Origin: Pyrobaculum oguniense TE7
Lineage (GTDB): Archaea; Thermoproteota; Thermoprotei; Thermoproteales; Thermoproteaceae
Direction: 5' to 3'
Assembly (NCBI GenBank): GCA_000247545.1
Contig: CP003316.1
Location: 1,707,233-1,771,232, forward strand
DNA length: 64,000 bases
The notes beneath the pieces were generated by a model. The model was given only the letters and a program-made list of their open reading frames with translations, made no database searches and was not told the DNA's origin. Of this stretch, positions 9,093 through 16,589 are shown piece after piece. Position 1 is the stretch's first letter. Each line of letters starts with the position of its first letter. The translations under genes and the position numbers were made by a program.

Positions 9093-9455
9093 GTGGGCCA
9101 CATCTGGGTTGAGGCTAGGATCGGCCGGGAGGACGGAGGCAAGTGGGTAGAAGTGAAGGCATTGGTAGACACAGGTGCCACTCTTACGGTGTTGCCCAGG
9201 CGGCTTGCAGAGGAGCTTGGGCTGAGGCCCACGGGGAGGTCTAGGGTGGAGACGGGCACTGGGGTGATTGAATTAGAGAGGTCTAGGGCAATTGTGGAGG
9301 TCATGGGGCGTAGAGAAGTGGTGCCCGTGTTGATATCTGATATTATTGACAAGGTATTGATAGGCGTCACTACGCTGGAGGTGTTAGAACTAGAGGCAGA
9401 CCCCGTGACGGGCACACTGAGGGAGCGCACGCTTCTGTTATATACGGCGTTTTAG
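9093..9455 (+). CDS. Clan AA (retropepsin-like) aspartic protease
   Basis: This 120-residue protein carries one copy of the pepsin-fold signature, VKALVDTGATLTVLP, with D26-T27-G28-A29 counted from GTG 9093. A second hydrophobic strand pair follows (VLISDIIDKVLIGVTTLEVL), equivalent to the ILG strand of retropepsins. Proteins of this size act as homodimers, each subunit giving one Asp. I chose GTG 9093 because the box AATTTATA at 9066-9073 is centred 24 nt upstream. The earlier starts at 9033 or 9075 overlap that box. Its stop overlaps the convergent acyl-CoA dehydrogenase stop. The target protein is unknown. Such genes are scattered in archaea and bacteria as stand-alone domains. Confidence 0.8.
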   Translation: MGHIWVEARIGREDGGKWVEVKALVDTGATLTVLPRRLAEELGLRPTGRSRVETGTGVIELERSRAIVEVMGRREVVPVLISDIIDKVLIGVTTLEVLELEADPVTGTLRERTLLLYTAF

Positions 9456-10591
9456 CGTTTATGTATTAGCTTAAAAACGACGTATTTCATGACCTCATTG
9501 GTGCCCTCGCCTATTTCTAAAATCTTGGCATCTCTGTAAAACATCTCGGCCTTGCTCTCTTTGCTATAGCCAAAGCCCCCCTCTATCTGCACAGCCCTCC
9601 TAGTCACGTCTACGGCGATACGCGCCGTTTGTAGCTTAGCCACGTGAGACATCATGAGAAAGTCAGGAGACTTCACGTCGTAGAGATAGGCGGCGTAGTA
9701 CGCAAGAGCTCTGGCCGTCTCTATGGCGGCGGCCATCTCGGCGATTTCAAACTGTGTGTTTTGAAAATCTATAAGCTTCTTCCCAAAGAGCTCTCTATTC
9801 AAAGCCCATTGATATGCCTCTTCAAAAGCCCCCCTCGCAACGCCCACGGCGACGCCCGATATGGCCACCCTCCCCACGTTGAGCGTGTGCATGATGATCT
9901 TCCACCCTCCATTAACCTCGCCGACTATATCGTCGTCGCTGGCTACGCAGTCATTGAATTTAAGCTCAGCCGTGCCCGTCCCCCTAACGCCCATCACCTC
10001 AATGGGGGAGGCCTCTACGCAGTTGCTCCTAGGCAGTAGGAAGACTGTTATGGCCTTGTGCCGCGCCTCCAGCGGCCCGGTCCTCGCGGCGAGGAGGTAG
10101 TAATCGGCGTAGTAGCCGTTGGTTATCCACATCTTGTGTCCGTTTATCACCCACTCCCCACCCCTCCGCTCGGACCTGGTCTGTATTGCCGCGGCGTCCG
10201 AGCCGCAACAAGGCTCCGAGAGGGCGAAGGCGCCTATCTTATCCCCGGCGGCCACCTTGGGCAAGATCTCCTCCTTCTGCCTTCTGGAGGCGAAGTTGTT
10301 CACGGCGTCGGCGAAGAGGATGCCGTAGGCCTCCACTAGTAGGCTGAACCCGCCGCTGACTCTGCCGAGCTCTTCGAGGACGACGACAGCTGACCTCAGA
10401 TCGCCTCCCCCGCCTCCGTACTCCGCCGGCACCGTGGGGGTGAGTATCCCGAGCTTCCCCGCCTCCCTTATGGCCTCGCGGGGGTAGTAGTTCTCTCTAT
10501 CCATCTTGCGCGCTATCGGCTCGACGTACTTCTCGGCGAATTCCCTCGCCGTTTTTCTCACCAGCTCGTGCTCCTGCGTCAAAAGGCTCAT
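9452..10591 (-). CDS. Acyl-CoA dehydrogenase (FAD)
   Basis: This 379-residue protein is of full length for the family. It oxidises an acyl-CoA to the 2,3-enoyl-CoA with FAD and passes electrons to an ETF-type carrier. The signature FALSEPCCGSDAAAIQTRSE marks the middle domain, and EGTNEV near the C-terminus carries the usual catalytic-base region. ATG 10591 overlaps the upstream DUF35 stop by ATGA with GAGGAGG just before it, so the longer frame from 10645 is rejected. It is the last gene of a coupled operon with two thiolase-like proteins and two DUF35 proteins, which suggests a substrate handled by that complex. It is about as long as the second acyl-CoA dehydrogenase at 16590 and shares long identical blocks with it. 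Confidence 0.93.
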   Translation of the reverse strand: MSLLTQEHELVRKTAREFAEKYVEPIARKMDRENYYPREAIREAGKLGILTPTVPAEYGGGGGDLRSAVVVLEELGRVSGGFSLLVEAYGILFADAVNNFASRRQKEEILPKVAAGDKIGAFALSEPCCGSDAAAIQTRSERRGGEWVINGHKMWITNGYYADYYLLAARTGPLEARHKAITVFLLPRSNCVEASPIEVMGVRGTGTAELKFNDCVASDDDIVGEVNGGWKIIMHTLNVGRVAISGVAVGVARGAFEEAYQWALNRELFGKKLIDFQNTQFEIAEMAAAIETARALAYYAAYLYDVKSPDFLMMSHVAKLQTARIAVDVTRRAVQIEGGFGYSKESKAEMFYRDAKILEIGEGTNEVMKYVVFKLIHKR

Positions 10592-11019
10592 GCCTCCTCG
10601 AAGTACTCTATGTCCGTCACCAGCCCCTTCCTCTCGTCGCGCCACTTGGGCTTGACCTTCATCCCCACCCTCGGCTTATCGGTCTTGACGTAGTGGATTA
10701 GCCCTCCCTCGACGCCTGGGAACTTAATAAAGGCGAGCACCCTCCTCTCCTTAAGCGGTTCGCCGTAGAAGTCCCTCTCCACTACCGTATATGTCTCCAC
10801 GACGCCGACTGGCGCTATCTCCCTCAGCTCCTTAACCTCCTCGAAGTCGAAGGGGCAGTACATCTTCGGCGGTAGGAACAGCCGGCCGCACTTGGGGCAG
10901 TAGGCCGCTGTCAGCTTCCCGGCCCTCAGCGACTCAAGCCACTTGGTCCCCACAGGGCCCGCTGTATACACATACGCCTCGATCTCCATTACCTCGGGGA
11001 AGTACTTGACGCGCCTCAT
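10588..11019 (-). CDS. DUF35 OB-fold protein B (acyl-CoA associated)
   Basis: This 143-residue DUF35 protein has an N-terminal rubredoxin-like zinc ribbon followed by an OB-fold. The ribbon reads YCPKCGRLFLPPKMYCPFD, giving C41, C44 and C55, but the usual fourth Cys is Asp58. The OB region includes VGVVETYTVVERDF and GLIHYV. Such proteins pair with thiolases, thiolase-like aldolases or MaoC hydratases and hold the CoA. ATG 11019 overlaps the stop of DUF35 A (ATGA), and the acyl-CoA dehydrogenase follows with another ATGA. Two different DUF35 proteins beside two thiolase-like proteins suggest a heteromeric complex. The reaction is unknown. Confidence 0.85.
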   Translation of the reverse strand: MRRVKYFPEVMEIEAYVYTAGPVGTKWLESLRAGKLTAAYCPKCGRLFLPPKMYCPFDFEEVKELREIAPVGVVETYTVVERDFYGEPLKERRVLAFIKFPGVEGGLIHYVKTDKPRVGMKVKPKWRDERKGLVTDIEYFEEA

Positions 11020-11555
11020 GGCCTCACCACCTCGAAGCACTCTATGTCTGTGATTGAGCCGGTCCTCTGCTCCGGCGGCTTCCACTTGGCCTTCACCCTA
11101 GCTCCGAATATCCTCATGGACTTGACGTCATCCTCCGTTGCCCCGCATATATAGTGCATGAGGCCGGGGAAGAAGTGGTCGTCGAATGTGCGGCCCGGCA
11201 CGTCCAGTTTTATTACGCCGACCGCCACGGGCTTCTCGAGCCTCGCCCTTGTGGCCGAGATATAGCTCATCACGGCCGTCACCACAACCCCCTCGTCCCT
11301 CACCTCTACCCACCCGTCGACTTCCCTAAAGCAATACGAGCAGTACATACGCGGCGGCACGAAGACCCTCCCGCACTTGTTGCAGTAGGTGCCTAGTATC
11401 CTCCCGTCCTTCAGCCCTGCCAGGAAGCGGCCCAGCGCCTCCCCCGTCGTGTAGTTGTAACGCGCCTTGCCCACCACGGGGAACTCAAACACCGGGAAGT
11501 CGGCGCGTTCGTACTTAGTGCCCCTCGGGTTTAGGGGTTTTGTGGCGCCGGTCAT
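11016..11555 (-). CDS. DUF35 OB-fold protein A (acyl-CoA associated)
   Basis: This 179-residue DUF35 protein has a complete zinc ribbon, YCNKCGRVFVPPRMYCSYC (C58, C61, C72, C75), then an OB-fold (GVVVTAVMSYISATRARLE and PVAVGVIKLDVPGRTFDD). It is longer at its N-terminus (about 45 residues before the ribbon) than DUF35 B or C. ATG 11555 overlaps the stop of the thiolase-like gene by ATGA. A much longer frame upstream to 12287 is the antisense shadow of that gene, not protein. In known systems the OB domain closes over the CoA moiety bound to a partner thiolase-fold enzyme, so a partnership with the protein encoded at 11552 is likely. Confidence 0.87.
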   Translation of the reverse strand: MTGATKPLNPRGTKYERADFPVFEFPVVGKARYNYTTGEALGRFLAGLKDGRILGTYCNKCGRVFVPPRMYCSYCFREVDGWVEVRDEGVVVTAVMSYISATRARLEKPVAVGVIKLDVPGRTFDDHFFPGLMHYICGATEDDVKSMRIFGARVKAKWKPPEQRTGSITDIECFEVVRP

Positions 11556-12739
11556 ACTCCCATCACTATCACTGTTCCTGCCTGCATTAAGTCGCCCCAC
11601 GCCTGCGCCAAACCGGTGTATACAGGCTTCTTCACCTGTCTCGCCCCCGCCTCGCCCCTCAGTTGCCAGAATATCTCTGCAACTTTCATGAGGCCAGCGG
11701 CCGCGATGGGGTTGCCGATGCCGAGTAGGCCGCCTGATGGGTTGATGGGGAGGTCGCCGTCTCTCTGCGTCACGCCCTCCCTTGTCAACACGGGCGCCTC
11801 GCACTTCTTGGCGAGGCCAAGCCCCTCCATGTGGTGTAGCTCCTTGTAGTCGAAGGGATCGTAGGGCTCGGCCACGTCTATCTGCTTCCGCGGGTTGTCT
11901 ATGCCGGCCATGCGGTACGCCATCTCGGCAGCGCGGCGGACGTACTCGGGGTACGCTAGGTCGCGGTTGGTCCAATGCGTCGTGTCGAGGGTCCAGCCGA
12001 TGCCCTTTATCCACACGGGGGTGTCGGTTATCCTCCTCGCCTCCTCTTCGCTGGCCAGCACCACGGCCGCCGCCCCGTCGCTGGTGGGCGATATGTCGTA
12101 GAGCTGGACCGGCCACACCAGCACTTCGCTTTTCAACACGTCGTCTACTGTTATGTCTGGCATGCAGAGCTGTGCCGAGGGGTGGCCGCAGGCGTTGCGC
12201 TTGTTCTTGACAGAGACCAAGGCGATGTCCTCCTTCTTCACGCCGCATTTGTACATATAGCGGTGCATCTCCATGGCGAAGATCCATATGAGGTTGGGGT
12301 TGAGCGGCTTCTCGACTATGGGGTCCCAGATGTAGCGGAAGACGTACTGGGTGTGAGGCCTCGCGGCGTGGCTCATCTTCTCCTCGGCCACGGCGAGTAC
12401 CTTTTTACACAGCCCCGAGGCCACGTGCCACCAGGCGGCAATGGGCACGAAGACGCCTGTAGCACCGCCTACGAAGACCCTCACCGCGGGCTTGTGGATG
12501 CCGCCCGCGCCCTCCGCCAGGTATTCGCCCTTCATGTGGACTCCGTCGAAGGCGTCTGGGGCGCTGCCGATCACCACACAGTCGATGTCCTTAAGCGTGA
12601 GACCCGCCTCGTCTAGAGCCTGCTTCGCGGCCAGCCAAGCAAGCTCCTGGGGGGTTTCCAGCAACTTGCTCCTGAACAGAGTCAGCCCAGCCCCCACGAC
12701 AGCCACGCGGTGTTTAAAGTTGATATTGCGGCTGGTCAT
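11552..12739 (-). CDS. Thiolase-fold protein lacking thiolase catalytic residues (second of pair)
   Basis: This is a 395-residue SCP-x/thiolase-fold protein. Against the intact thiolase at 15405, the acyl-Cys motif VEACAAAG is VFVGGATG here (Cys to Gly), the HDAF motif is YDPF, and GHPIGATG is GNPIAAAG (His to Asn). The fold landmarks remain (PTSDGAAAVVLAS and INPSGG). It therefore cannot use thiolase chemistry. A Tyr replaces the HDAF His, and bacterial Ltp2-type steroid side-chain aldolases also rely on Tyr residues and a DUF35 partner. A retro-aldol or related C-C reaction on an acyl-CoA is my inference. ATG 12739 overlaps the first thiolase-like gene and the stop overlaps DUF35 A, so translation is coupled. 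Confidence 0.85.
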   Translation of the reverse strand: MTSRNINFKHRVAVVGAGLTLFRSKLLETPQELAWLAAKQALDEAGLTLKDIDCVVIGSAPDAFDGVHMKGEYLAEGAGGIHKPAVRVFVGGATGVFVPIAAWWHVASGLCKKVLAVAEEKMSHAARPHTQYVFRYIWDPIVEKPLNPNLIWIFAMEMHRYMYKCGVKKEDIALVSVKNKRNACGHPSAQLCMPDITVDDVLKSEVLVWPVQLYDISPTSDGAAAVVLASEEEARRITDTPVWIKGIGWTLDTTHWTNRDLAYPEYVRRAAEMAYRMAGIDNPRKQIDVAEPYDPFDYKELHHMEGLGLAKKCEAPVLTREGVTQRDGDLPINPSGGLLGIGNPIAAAGLMKVAEIFWQLRGEAGARQVKKPVYTGLAQAWGDLMQAGTVIVMGV

Positions 12740-13878
12740 ATCCTCAGCACCGCCACTGTGCTGGTTGTCGTGGGCACGCCCCTCCAGCTGTGCACCACGG
12801 CTGCCTCCCGCCTGTCGACTTGGGCCTTTATATCGCCCCTCATGACCGCCACGGCGTAGCTCAAGCGCGCCAGCCCGTGGACCTCGAAGGGGACGCCCTC
12901 CGCGAGGGCCCCGCCGCTTAGGTTCACCGGCAGGCGGCCGCCGGGGCAGAAAGCTCCGTCGGCGAGGAGCTCCCCGGCCATCCCCCTAGGGGCGAGGCGG
13001 AGGGCTTCTATGTGCTGAAGCTCCTTGAAGCTATACCGGTTGTCCACCTCGGCGAAGCCTATCTCCTTCGCCGGGTCGGCGATTTTAGCTTGGGTATAAG
13101 CCCCGTCCGCAGCCTCCCTTGCGTGTAACGGAAAGGCCCAGTCGTGGAGCTCCAAGGACGATATCTCGGTGGACCACCAGGCCCCGGCCACCCACACAGG
13201 TGTATCGTTGAAGGACTTCGCCACCCTCTCGGAGGCCAACACCACTACCACGGCCGCGTCAACGAACTTCGCGATGTCCGCCTCCCTCAGGGGGTCAGCC
13301 ACCACTGGGGTGTCCGGCCTAGACCTCCCCGGCGAGGCGTAGACAGCCCTGGGGTTCTTGGAGCCCGCCTTGTGGGCCTTCTCCACAACGGCGTCTAGGT
13401 GCTCCTCGGAGACGTTGAACTTGTCCATGTAGGCCCTGGCCTCCAAGGCGGCCAGTGCGTGGATGTTTTCCAGAGAGAGAGGCCTCACCGAAATAGGATC
13501 CGTGGCGAAGAACATAACATCGTTGAGCGTCACTATGTCGCTGGGCTTTGCGTGGGACTCCACCACCACCACGTCGAATAGGCCTGACTTTATCATCATG
13601 TAGGCTTGCCCCACGCATTGAAGCCCGTCCCCGGTCACTGTGTAAACTGACTTCATCGCGCCGCCGACGGGATCAGGGGCGAACTCGTCCGAGATGGCGA
13701 TGCCCTCCCAGAAGTCCTCCTGGCACGACACAAAGGCGTCGACGTCGCTGCGTGGGTCGAGCCCCCCAGCGTCTTGGTAAGCCCTCTGCGCGGCCTTAAA
13801 CATCATTTCCCGGAAGGAGTAGTCCACCACCTCCGGCTGGAAGCCGAACCAACCAACCCCCACAATCCCAACTTTCAT
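12736..13878 (-). CDS. Thiolase-fold protein lacking thiolase catalytic residues (first of pair)
   Basis: This 380-residue thiolase-fold protein begins MKVGIVGVGWFGFQPE. The acyl-Cys position reads VYTVTGDG (Cys to Val), the HDAF region reads EVDNRYSFKE, and GHPIGATG is replaced by GVPFEVHG, so all thiolase catalytic residues are gone. It is more divergent than its partner at 11552 and may be a structural or regulatory half of a heteromer, or an aldolase subunit. ATG 13878 is chosen because GTTAAATAG (about 13898-13906) is centred 24 nt upstream; the frame 30 bases longer overlaps that region. It is the first gene of a five-gene operon with four-base overlaps at every junction. Confidence 0.83.
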   Translation of the reverse strand: MKVGIVGVGWFGFQPEVVDYSFREMMFKAAQRAYQDAGGLDPRSDVDAFVSCQEDFWEGIAISDEFAPDPVGGAMKSVYTVTGDGLQCVGQAYMMIKSGLFDVVVVESHAKPSDIVTLNDVMFFATDPISVRPLSLENIHALAALEARAYMDKFNVSEEHLDAVVEKAHKAGSKNPRAVYASPGRSRPDTPVVADPLREADIAKFVDAAVVVVLASERVAKSFNDTPVWVAGAWWSTEISSLELHDWAFPLHAREAADGAYTQAKIADPAKEIGFAEVDNRYSFKELQHIEALRLAPRGMAGELLADGAFCPGGRLPVNLSGGALAEGVPFEVHGLARLSYAVAVMRGDIKAQVDRREAAVVHSWRGVPTTTSTVAVLRI

Positions 13879-13897
13879 AAAAAAGGAGAAAAAAGAT

Positions 13898-13906
13898 CTA
13901 TTTAAC
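13898..13906 (-). promoter_or_regulatory. TATA box of the thiolase-like/DUF35/acyl-CoA dehydrogenase operon
   Basis: On the minus strand GTTAAATAG lies 24 nt (centre) before ATG 13878, giving a leaderless first gene for the operon that runs to 9452. Confidence 0.6.
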
Positions 13907-13941
13907 AATTCCTAAAATCTATTTTAAACATGAAGTTAATT

Positions 13942-15039
13942 TTATTCTTTAAAGCGCATGGTGGTAAGGGGAGTGGAGGGGGTTCTGCCAAGGGCAAGGT
14001 CGACCGCGGCTTTCGCAATGCCGGGCCCCAACGTCCAGCCCAGCCGACAACCGCCGGTGGCAATCACCACATATCCCCTCTTCTCAATTACCGGAAGCCC
14101 GTCTGGCGAGCAGGGCCTATAGCCCACCGCCATGTCCACGACTGAGAAGTCTCTTATCCATGCCCGCGCCGCGTCGAGCACCGCCGAGGAGGGGGTGTAG
14201 TCATCCGTTGGGTCGAAGTCGAATCTGCCTGTGATCTTAACCCAATCCCTATAGGGCACCAGAAACACCCCGGAGACGAAGTCGGCTATAGTCCTCCCAA
14301 GCCGGGCGGCTGTCTTTACCCTAAAGCCGTAGCCCTTCATTGGCGCGATGGGCACCCCCAGCTCCCTCGCCCACCAGCCCCCCGCCACGATTACGCCGTC
14401 GGCCTTCACGGTGTGGCCTCCCTCAGCCAAGACGCCGTTTTCGCTCACTGAGACAACACGCCTTTTGATGAACTTAACACCGGCCTCCTCCGCCTCGCGA
14501 TAAAGCCTCTCCGCGGCTAGGTCCGTGGATATGACGGCGGCGTCTAGATACACGATAGCCGCCTTGCCACCCACTTCGCCTATTTCAAACCTTGGGCTTA
14601 GGGGGTCTGCCTTGAGGGCCTTGGCTTCCTCCTCGACGTCCTCCACAATTTCGTAGAGGGGCTCCTCCCGATACTCGAAGTCGTTCTTCGCCTCTGCCAT
14701 CCTTCTGTATGTGCTAAGGGAGAAGAAGGCCAGCTCCTTTACATATGACCAGACCTCAGGTGAGTAGTCCCGACCGTAGACCTTGAGATAGGCCAAGATC
14801 CACCTCCAGTCCAACCTGGTCACCCTTGCCTTTCCCTTCAGCCACATCTTGAGGTAGCGGATGGGGTACCCCCTCACGTTTATCCGGTTTATCTCAAACT
14901 TCGTAGGCTCTAGAACCCCGGCGGCGGCCCGGGACCACGCGCCCGGCGCCGGGTCGAACACCAACACGTCTGCCCCCTCGGCCCGGAGGTACAAAGCCGA
15001 GAAGAGGCCGGTCACCCCGCCGCCTACCACAACAAACAT
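13942..15039 (-). CDS. FAD-dependent D-amino-acid-oxidase-family dehydrogenase
   Basis: This 365-residue DAO-family flavoprotein has an N-terminal dinucleotide-binding motif (VVVGGGVTGLFSALYL), a mid-protein AGGWWARELGVP loop, and a C-terminal FAD-closing motif (VDMAVGYRPCSPDGLPVIE, then ATGGCRLGWTLGPGIAKA). It oxidises an amine or amino acid. Length and organisation resemble the dye-linked D-proline dehydrogenase described from Pyrobaculum islandicum, so that activity is a reasonable candidate, but sarcosine- or glycine-oxidase-like substrates are equally compatible. It ends about 60 bases before the thiolase-like operon, which has its own TATA box, so co-regulation is not assured. Confidence 0.82.
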   Translation of the reverse strand: MFVVVGGGVTGLFSALYLRAEGADVLVFDPAPGAWSRAAAGVLEPTKFEINRINVRGYPIRYLKMWLKGKARVTRLDWRWILAYLKVYGRDYSPEVWSYVKELAFFSLSTYRRMAEAKNDFEYREEPLYEIVEDVEEEAKALKADPLSPRFEIGEVGGKAAIVYLDAAVISTDLAAERLYREAEEAGVKFIKRRVVSVSENGVLAEGGHTVKADGVIVAGGWWARELGVPIAPMKGYGFRVKTAARLGRTIADFVSGVFLVPYRDWVKITGRFDFDPTDDYTPSSAVLDAARAWIRDFSVVDMAVGYRPCSPDGLPVIEKRGYVVIATGGCRLGWTLGPGIAKAAVDLALGRTPSTPLTTMRFKE

Positions 15040-15060
15040 AATATAGCACCTACATTATGT

Positions 15061-15408
15061 TTAATAATGTTTAACCGTCCTGAAAAAGTACCAGAGGTTC
15101 CCATGCCTATCCGCCACCTCCCATTCCACTTCGTCGCCTATTTCCACTTTGTCCGCCGCCATCCCCGGCACCTTGAAGTCGCCGAATTGGGCTATGGCCA
15201 CCACATAAGGCGGGGTGAAGGCAGGACTTGAAACGTACACCTCGCTGAAGGTCAGTACCACGCCCCTCTTAGGTATCTCCTCCAGTTGCATCTCCCCTCC
15301 ACACCTCGCGCACCTCCTCGCCGGCGGGAAGTGGGTCCTCCCGCAATTTTTGCATCGGGAGCCGATCAGTCGGCCCGTCTTTAAAGCGGCGAAGAGCTCA
15401 GAGCTCAT
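15061..15408 (-). CDS. DUF35 OB-fold partner of the thiolase
   Basis: This compact 115-residue DUF35 protein has a complete zinc ribbon, CKNCGRTHFPPARRCARC (C19, C22, C33, C36), then an OB-fold (GVVLTFSEVYVSSPAFTPPY and IGDEVEWEV). In archaea this type binds acetyl-CoA thiolase, and in many species also HMG-CoA synthase, shielding the CoA tunnel. ATG 15408 overlaps the thiolase stop (ATGA), so the two proteins are translationally coupled and probably made in equal amounts. It differs from the two DUF35 proteins of the neighbouring operon in length and ribbon sequence, as expected if each serves a different thiolase-fold protein. Confidence 0.9.
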   Translation of the reverse strand: MSSELFAALKTGRLIGSRCKNCGRTHFPPARRCARCGGEMQLEEIPKRGVVLTFSEVYVSSPAFTPPYVVAIAQFGDFKVPGMAADKVEIGDEVEWEVADRHGNLWYFFRTVKHY

Positions 15409-16544
15409 ATCGCCAATATGTGGACAACAGCTGTGGAGTTGACGCCGCCTTCATTAACCGCCATGGCCACCTCGGCGCCGGTGTTGCGCCTGCCTGCCCT
15501 CCCTGTGAGCTGTAGGTACAGCTCGTATATCTGCGCCAGCCCCGTGGCGCCTATTGGATGCCCCCTTGCCTTCAACCCGCCTGATGGGTTAACTGGGATT
15601 TTCCCGCCTATATACGTCTGCCCCTCCCTCACAAGCTTGTAGCCCTCACCCCGCTTCGCGAAGCCCAAGGCCTCGTACATAAGGATTTCGTTTATCGTAA
15701 AGGCGTCGTGGACCTCAGCGACTTGGATGTGCGAGGGGGCGAGGCCCGCTTGTCTATACGCCCTCTGCGCCGCCTCCCAAACCGCCGTGGGCCACACGAT
15801 GTCGTCCCTCTGGGAAATGCTCAGGGTGTCGGTGGCTACCGTGGACGCAAGCACCTTAACCGGAGCGTCGGTGTATCTCCTCGCCGCCCTCTCGGAGGCC
15901 ACGACCGCCACAGCCGCCCCGTCGCTGATAGGCGCTGAGTCCAACAGCTTCAGAGGAGTTGCCACGGGCTTACTCTTAAGGCACTCCTCTACCGACACCG
16001 CCTTCTTGAAGTGGGCCTTCGGGTTGTCCAAGGCGTGTTTGTGGTTTTTAACCGCCACCTCGCAGAGGTCCTCCTCAGTGGCGCCGTATAGGTACATATA
16101 ACGCCTTGCCACCATGGCGTAATGCGCAGGGATGGTAACCCCGCTTAGCTGGTCTACAATATCGCTGGCGGCCATAAGGGCGTCTGTGACGACCTCGGTT
16201 GGCTTCGCCGTCATTTTCTCCACGCCAACCGCCAACGCCACGTCCACAAGCCCCGACTTTACAGCCATCACAGCCGTGTGCAACGCCAAAGCGCCGGCAG
16301 CGGCACAAGCTTCTACCCTATACGCCTCTCTAGGCAGTAGACCTAACGCCTCCGCCACAAGCGCCCCATACATAATCTGGTGTTCGTAGACCTCCGACTG
16401 GACGCCTACATAAACAGCCTCGATGTCTCTAGGATCCACCACAGTAGTCACCTCCTCAAAGGCCTCGGCCACTATCTCCCGCGAGCTTTCCTCACGCCTC
16501 CCTATTTTGGACATCCCGGCGGCTACAATATAGGCCAAGACCAT
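15405..16544 (-). CDS. Acetyl-CoA acetyltransferase / thiolase
   Basis: This 379-residue thiolase has the nucleophile Cys80 in VEACAAAG, the HDAF motif (His279) and the GHPIGATG His (His329). The last thiolase Cys motif reads AVNEGGVNS, without Cys, as in the archaeal/SCP-x group. It joins two acetyl-CoA or cleaves 3-ketoacyl-CoA. Pairing with a DUF35 protein is typical of archaeal thiolases. No HMG-CoA synthase gene is beside it, so a role in acyl-CoA breakdown is as likely as mevalonate synthesis. It starts at ATG 16544 and diverges from an acyl-CoA dehydrogenase, sharing an A/T-rich promoter region. Confidence 0.93.
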   Translation of the reverse strand: MVLAYIVAAGMSKIGRREESSREIVAEAFEEVTTVVDPRDIEAVYVGVQSEVYEHQIMYGALVAEALGLLPREAYRVEACAAAGALALHTAVMAVKSGLVDVALAVGVEKMTAKPTEVVTDALMAASDIVDQLSGVTIPAHYAMVARRYMYLYGATEEDLCEVAVKNHKHALDNPKAHFKKAVSVEECLKSKPVATPLKLLDSAPISDGAAVAVVASERAARRYTDAPVKVLASTVATDTLSISQRDDIVWPTAVWEAAQRAYRQAGLAPSHIQVAEVHDAFTINEILMYEALGFAKRGEGYKLVREGQTYIGGKIPVNPSGGLKARGHPIGATGLAQIYELYLQLTGRAGRRNTGAEVAMAVNEGGVNSTAVVHILAI

Positions 16545-16549
16545 TAGAC

Positions 16550-16575
16550 AACTATAAAAATGGATATAAAAATTG
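16550..16575. promoter_or_regulatory. Shared divergent promoter of thiolase and acyl-CoA dehydrogenase
   Basis: Two A/T boxes (CTATAAAAAT at 16550-16559 and GATATAAAAATT at 16563-16574) lie between the two starts. The second is about 24 nt from ATG 16544 on the minus strand and about 22 nt from ATG 16590 on the plus strand, so it could serve both directions. Confidence 0.55.
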
Positions 16576-16589
16576 TATTTTCGATGTAT

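Noticed and set aside
11556-12287. Long minus-strand N-terminal extension of DUF35 A
   Set aside because: It lies entirely within the thiolase-like gene in another frame, is Arg/Gly-rich as expected of a shadow of GC-rich DNA, and ATG 11555 fits the ATGA junction.
11782-12616. Plus-strand frames across the thiolase-like genes
   Set aside because: They are antisense shadows with biased Arg, Pro and Ala content and no motif; the minus strand encodes clear proteins.
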